A DNA stretch of 64,000 nucleotides from Gymnopus androsaceus JB14 (lineage: Eukaryota; Basidiomycota; Agaricomycetes; Agaricales; Omphalotaceae). The stretch spans positions 16,909-80,908 of the forward strand of contig ML769663.1 in assembly GCA_009733575.1 (NCBI GenBank), in the 5' to 3' direction. The notes beneath the pieces were generated by a model. That model saw only the letters and a program-made list of their open reading frames with translations, did not search any database and was not told where the DNA came from. Below are positions 60,673 through 64,000 of the stretch, in pieces. Both the position numbers and the translations under genes were made by a program. Position 1 is the first letter of the stretch. The number at the start of each line of letters is the position of its first letter.

Positions 60673-63257
60673 TCATACCTTCGAATCGTCAATGCCGTGT
60701 TTAGTGGCAGAAACGGCGGATGCCAACTCAATCTGCTCTTCAACTTGATGCGAGCCAGGCAGTCCAAGTCTGTTCTCTTCATCCCCAGTGACAGCCCTAG
60801 CCTTCGCGGTATCCATCCCATCCTTCACCTCCTTTCTCAACCTCTCCTCATCCCCCCGCAGAAGCTCTTTATGCTTAATCATCACAGCACTAGCCACCGT
60901 CGCTGTCGCTGCTAGAGCCGCATTCAACAAAAAGATGTCTTTGAACCCCTGAGTATATCCTTTGGAGAGTATATCTGCCGCTTGTGAGGATGAGATACCT
61001 AGGCTTGATAGGTTGGATGAGTTGTTGAGATAGGTTGGATTGTTGATGATAGATGTGATCGTTGAAGAAGGAAGGCCGAGGTTGACCATGGATTCTCGGA
61101 TAGCATTGTTTCTACATTGCAGAATTTGATAATTGTTAACTTATTTCGCATAGCGAGGTGAATGCACTTACAGCAACGAAGAAGCTGCAGGCAAGGCAAT
61201 AGCTCCCCCTAGCATACGAATGAACTATGCAGTAAATGACTCGGAATTAGTATGCAAGCCAATCAAAGGAAGCGTCTCCAAACGAATGCACTCACGTTCC
61301 GCACAGCTGTAACAATCGACATATCCTTCCTTGCTACACTAGCTTGAGCGGCCACTGTCGTGGTTTGCATCGTCTAAAGACGCCGCATAATACCAGCGTT
61401 TTAATTGTCAGTCAACTTGACACGATAAAATAGTAGATACTGGTACTAATAGACGTACCATTCCAAGCCCAGCTCCGTTTATAATCATCAAAACTACCAT
61501 CACCGCATGGGAGGTATTCACCGTGAATAAGGAGATACATCCACTTGCAATGGCCGCCAGTGTAAAGCCAGAATATGTCACCGTCCGATATTTTCCTGTG
61601 TGACTAACGGAAAAGCCCTGGTTAGAGGTAAGAGAGAGGGATGGTAAATGCCAAGTAAAAGGGATTATCAGAAGGCCAAACTTACCGCAAGCAAGCTTGA
61701 AAATGTTTGACTAAGAACAACTGGTATGAGGAATATACCTACTCAGGATGATAGAAATCAAAATTTCAAAACACTAAAATCAAAGAACCAATTCACCAGA
61801 GTATGTAGCCGAGTATTGAAGAACAACTTGAAAAAATTGAGGAAGATAGTACAGTGCCGAGAAGAAGATGAATCCACTGTGAAATAAAATGGGAGGAGAG
61901 AATAGCAAAAGCGTTATTCCTTAAAGAGTCTGTCATAGAACACGGTGATCAACTTACTTCACAAACATGCATATATAAACTCCAGTGACCGTCAAGTGCT
62001 TGAAAATGCGCACTGCGAACGAAACGATGAGCCCAAGTGTTAGATGTCGAACGACAATCAACCGAACTTGGACGTACTAGGAATAATTGGCAACTTTGCT
62101 CCTTTCCACTCCCAGATGCAGAACAGCCCTACAACGAAAATGCCACAGCACAGTGGAGCCAGAACGATAGCAGATTTCTGAAAAGCAGAAAGTTATCGTA
62201 AAAGTCGTAATGAATGGGCTACACCTACCCATGGATGTAATACACCTCCCTGAAAGTTATTCCAGTTATCAGAAAGATCATAAGGAGCGGGTTACACCTA
62301 CCCAAATGAGAGGAAGCATAATAAGTGCCCCTCCTCCCAGTGAAAGGACAATACCAGCATAATCGATGATTTTGAGTTTTCTGCAGATCAGTGGAGTAAG
62401 TAGTAGCGCAAAAAGATATGCATGCCATCGCTTACTGTCGCATTCCTCCAGCTACCGGCTTCGCAGGAGTGACAACAATAGCCACTATGGTAGCAAGCAC
62501 TGCAAGTGGGAGAGTAACCCAGAAGCACCACTGGGCATGACGGAAAGAAAGGGTCAGGTTAGTACACAAAACACGGCTGAATCTAGCAACTCACCCTCCA
62601 ACTAGATCGTTCAGCCAGAACGCCACCTATCACAGGCCCTACTGTATACCCAGCAGCGACGACCCCGGCAGCGACACCGATATACTTGCCTCTGTGACGG
62701 AAGGAAAAAAAACATGTCAAGAATGCACTTGGGGTAAGCAAAATAGGTTACCTTTCTCTCAGCGGCACAATATCCGAGATCAGAATTTGAACCATGCTAC
62801 TGATGCCACCACCTCCTGCGCCGGCGATTCCTCTACACACAATCAACTGAATAATCGATTTTGAAAATCCTGCAATGAGGTTTCCCAAGATATAGATGGA
62901 CATGGCGAGGCATAGGACATTCTTCCGACCAAAAATATCGCTGAAGCGTCCATAAAAAGGTTGAGTGGTAGTTGATGTCAAGAGATATGCGGCAGGTACC
63001 CAAGAGGACACCGCACCCGCGTGGAAAACGGCGGAAACGGTGGCGAGGGAGCTTGAAACTATGAGAGAATCTAGAGACGTGACTACGGAGCACAACGATA
63101 AAGCTAGAAAGACCGTGATGATTTGTCGGACGGGCAAAAGGTTTGTTTGGTCTGTCAATTCAAAAGGTTTGTCTTTGGATTCATGTACGATTTGAGCGTC
63201 AGGGGGATGTGGAGATAAGTTTTCTGATAAAGCTACTGGGGCAGTAGCGGTGGCCAT
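60673..63257 (-). CDS. MFS transporter, DHA2-type (14-TMS drug:H+ antiporter-like)
   Basis: A major facilitator exporter in the plasma membrane; substrates of this group include toxins, siderophores and drugs. The ATG at 63257 starts MATATAPVALSENLSPHPPD. TM1 begins VRQIITVFLALSLCSVVTSL. The D-x-S-I-V-type segment is SLDSLIVSSSLATVSAVF. Motif A is YGRFSDIFGRKNVLCLAM, and GIAGAGGGGISSMVQILIS is the following TM4 region. Exon 1 ends at PLRER. Later exons give KLKIIDYAGIVLSLGGGALI and others. The last exon encodes a luminal loop (LGLPSSTITSIINNPTYLNN), TM14 (FLLNAALAATATVASAVMI) and a charged tail ending at 60673. About nine short introns; no disruption was noticed. Confidence 0.85.
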
Positions 63258-63620
63258 CGAAATAGTGAAGAAACTACTTGAACTTGGGTTATATATACAG
63301 TGATCGATGCGTAAGAGATTTCACGTTATGTCGGTTGGCGTCCGTTTACACAGAAATTGGAATGAATGGATCTAGATTGGAGCAGTCTACAAGGAACGTT
63401 GCGGTTAAGAACCACTAAATGTTCCTTGGAGGGGTGTTGGTTGGGTGTTAGTAGAATTCATTGGGCGCTACTTGGGCGCTAGATTCTCGAGTGGTGTTCC
63501 GAGATTCGTAGAATCGATAGGATAGTAAACAGCAGATCTGAGACGATACTAGCAAGTGTATGGGCATGGATTATGGAAGTGTTGTATCTCGTCGGATTGT
63601 ATCACTGAGACTACACTTGC
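63258..63620. other. Spacer between the MFS gene and its inverted partial paralogue
   Basis: Contains the MFS upstream region, with TATA-like 'tatatata' about 30 bp before its start, and repeated 'ttgggcg/ttgggtgtt' motifs. No gene is present. Confidence 0.45.
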
Positions 63621-63631
63621 AAAGCCATCTC

Positions 63632-64000
63632 ACTTTCGAAACGATATTGTGCCGTTGAGAGAAAGGTAAATTATTTTGCTTATCCCAAGTGCATTCTTGA
63701 CATCTTTTTGTTTTCATCCGTAGAGGCAAGTATATCGGTGTCGCTGCCGGGGTCATCGCTGTAGGATATACAGTAGGCCCTGTGATAGGTGGTGTTCTGG
63801 CTGAACGATCTAGTTGGAGAGTCAGTTGGATTCAGTCATGTTTCAGTAACCTGACCCTTTCTTCCGTTACAGTGGTGCTTCTGGATCACTCTCCCAATCG
63901 CAGTAGTTGCTACCATAGTAGCCATTGTTGTCACTCCTGCGAAGCCGGTAGCTGGAGGAATGCTACAGTAAGCTATGACATGCTTATCTTTCTACACTAA
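63632..64000 (+). pseudogene. Partial paralogue of the neighbouring MFS transporter, N-terminus missing, runs off the window
   Basis: Exons read NDIVPLRE/R, then GKYIGVAAGVIAVGYTVGPV and IGGVLAERSSWR, then WCFWITLPIAVVATIVAIVV and TPAKPVAGG. They match the minus-strand MFS protein from DIVPLRER onward and use introns in the same places. The first about 150 residues (TM1-TM4) are not found upstream on this strand; upstream sequence is unrelated. The copy therefore looks truncated at its 5' end, although a start far upstream through unusual exons cannot be excluded. It continues beyond 64000. Confidence 0.65.

Overview
The window is from a filamentous basidiomycete, most likely an Agaricomycete. 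Genes are cut by many short (about 50-65 nt) GT-AG introns. The protein families are typical of mushroom-forming or Rhizoctonia-like fungi: NACHT-WD40 NLR-like protein, alpha-kinase, secreted intradiol dioxygenase, ABCC transporter, DHA2-type MFS transporter and hAT elements. Degenerate TTAGGG-type motifs also fit. The genus is an inference; no marker gene is present.

Layout. 1-6.1 kb is ordinary gene space: a gene tail entering from the left, a Ski8/WDR61 WD40 gene (-) and an unrecognised conserved-looking gene (-). 6.18-12.21 kb is bounded by two 87-bp inverted repeats. It holds an alpha-kinase gene (-), a short basic-tail gene (-), a DDE integrase-like gene (+) interrupted by a 733-bp TIR element, and a broken gene (-), so it looks like one large composite mobile element. 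12.7-14.1 kb is an SDR oxidoreductase. 15.2-19.2 kb is a NACHT-WD40 gene with about 15 near-identical WD40 units, several of them frameshifted.

20.4-30.8 kb is a transposon graveyard. An F-box gene is split by a 1-kb element with an 8-bp target duplication. A hAT transposase gene is split by two neighbouring insertions: a CATCAGCAAAA-ended element and a 2.7-kb TG...CA element, the latter itself carrying a TA-flanked MITE. A third CATCAGCAAAA-ended element follows.

31.8-38.8 kb returns to host genes with secretory functions: histidine acid phosphatase (-), PLC-like phosphodiesterase (+) and an unknown secreted protein (+). 39.9-41.9 kb is a copia Gag remnant next to a 1.57-kb fold-back element. 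42.7-64 kb is host gene space: a small secreted protein, a low-complexity gene, an ABCC transporter, an intradiol ring-cleavage dioxygenase, a secreted unknown, an RRM protein, and a DHA2-type MFS transporter with a partial inverted paralogue running off the right edge.

Several otherwise well-conserved genes (PLC, ABCC, dioxygenase, WD40 array) need single-base shifts to read through. Either they are decaying or the assembly has indel errors; the sequence alone cannot decide. Exon boundaries given here were inferred by eye from splice signals and family conservation.
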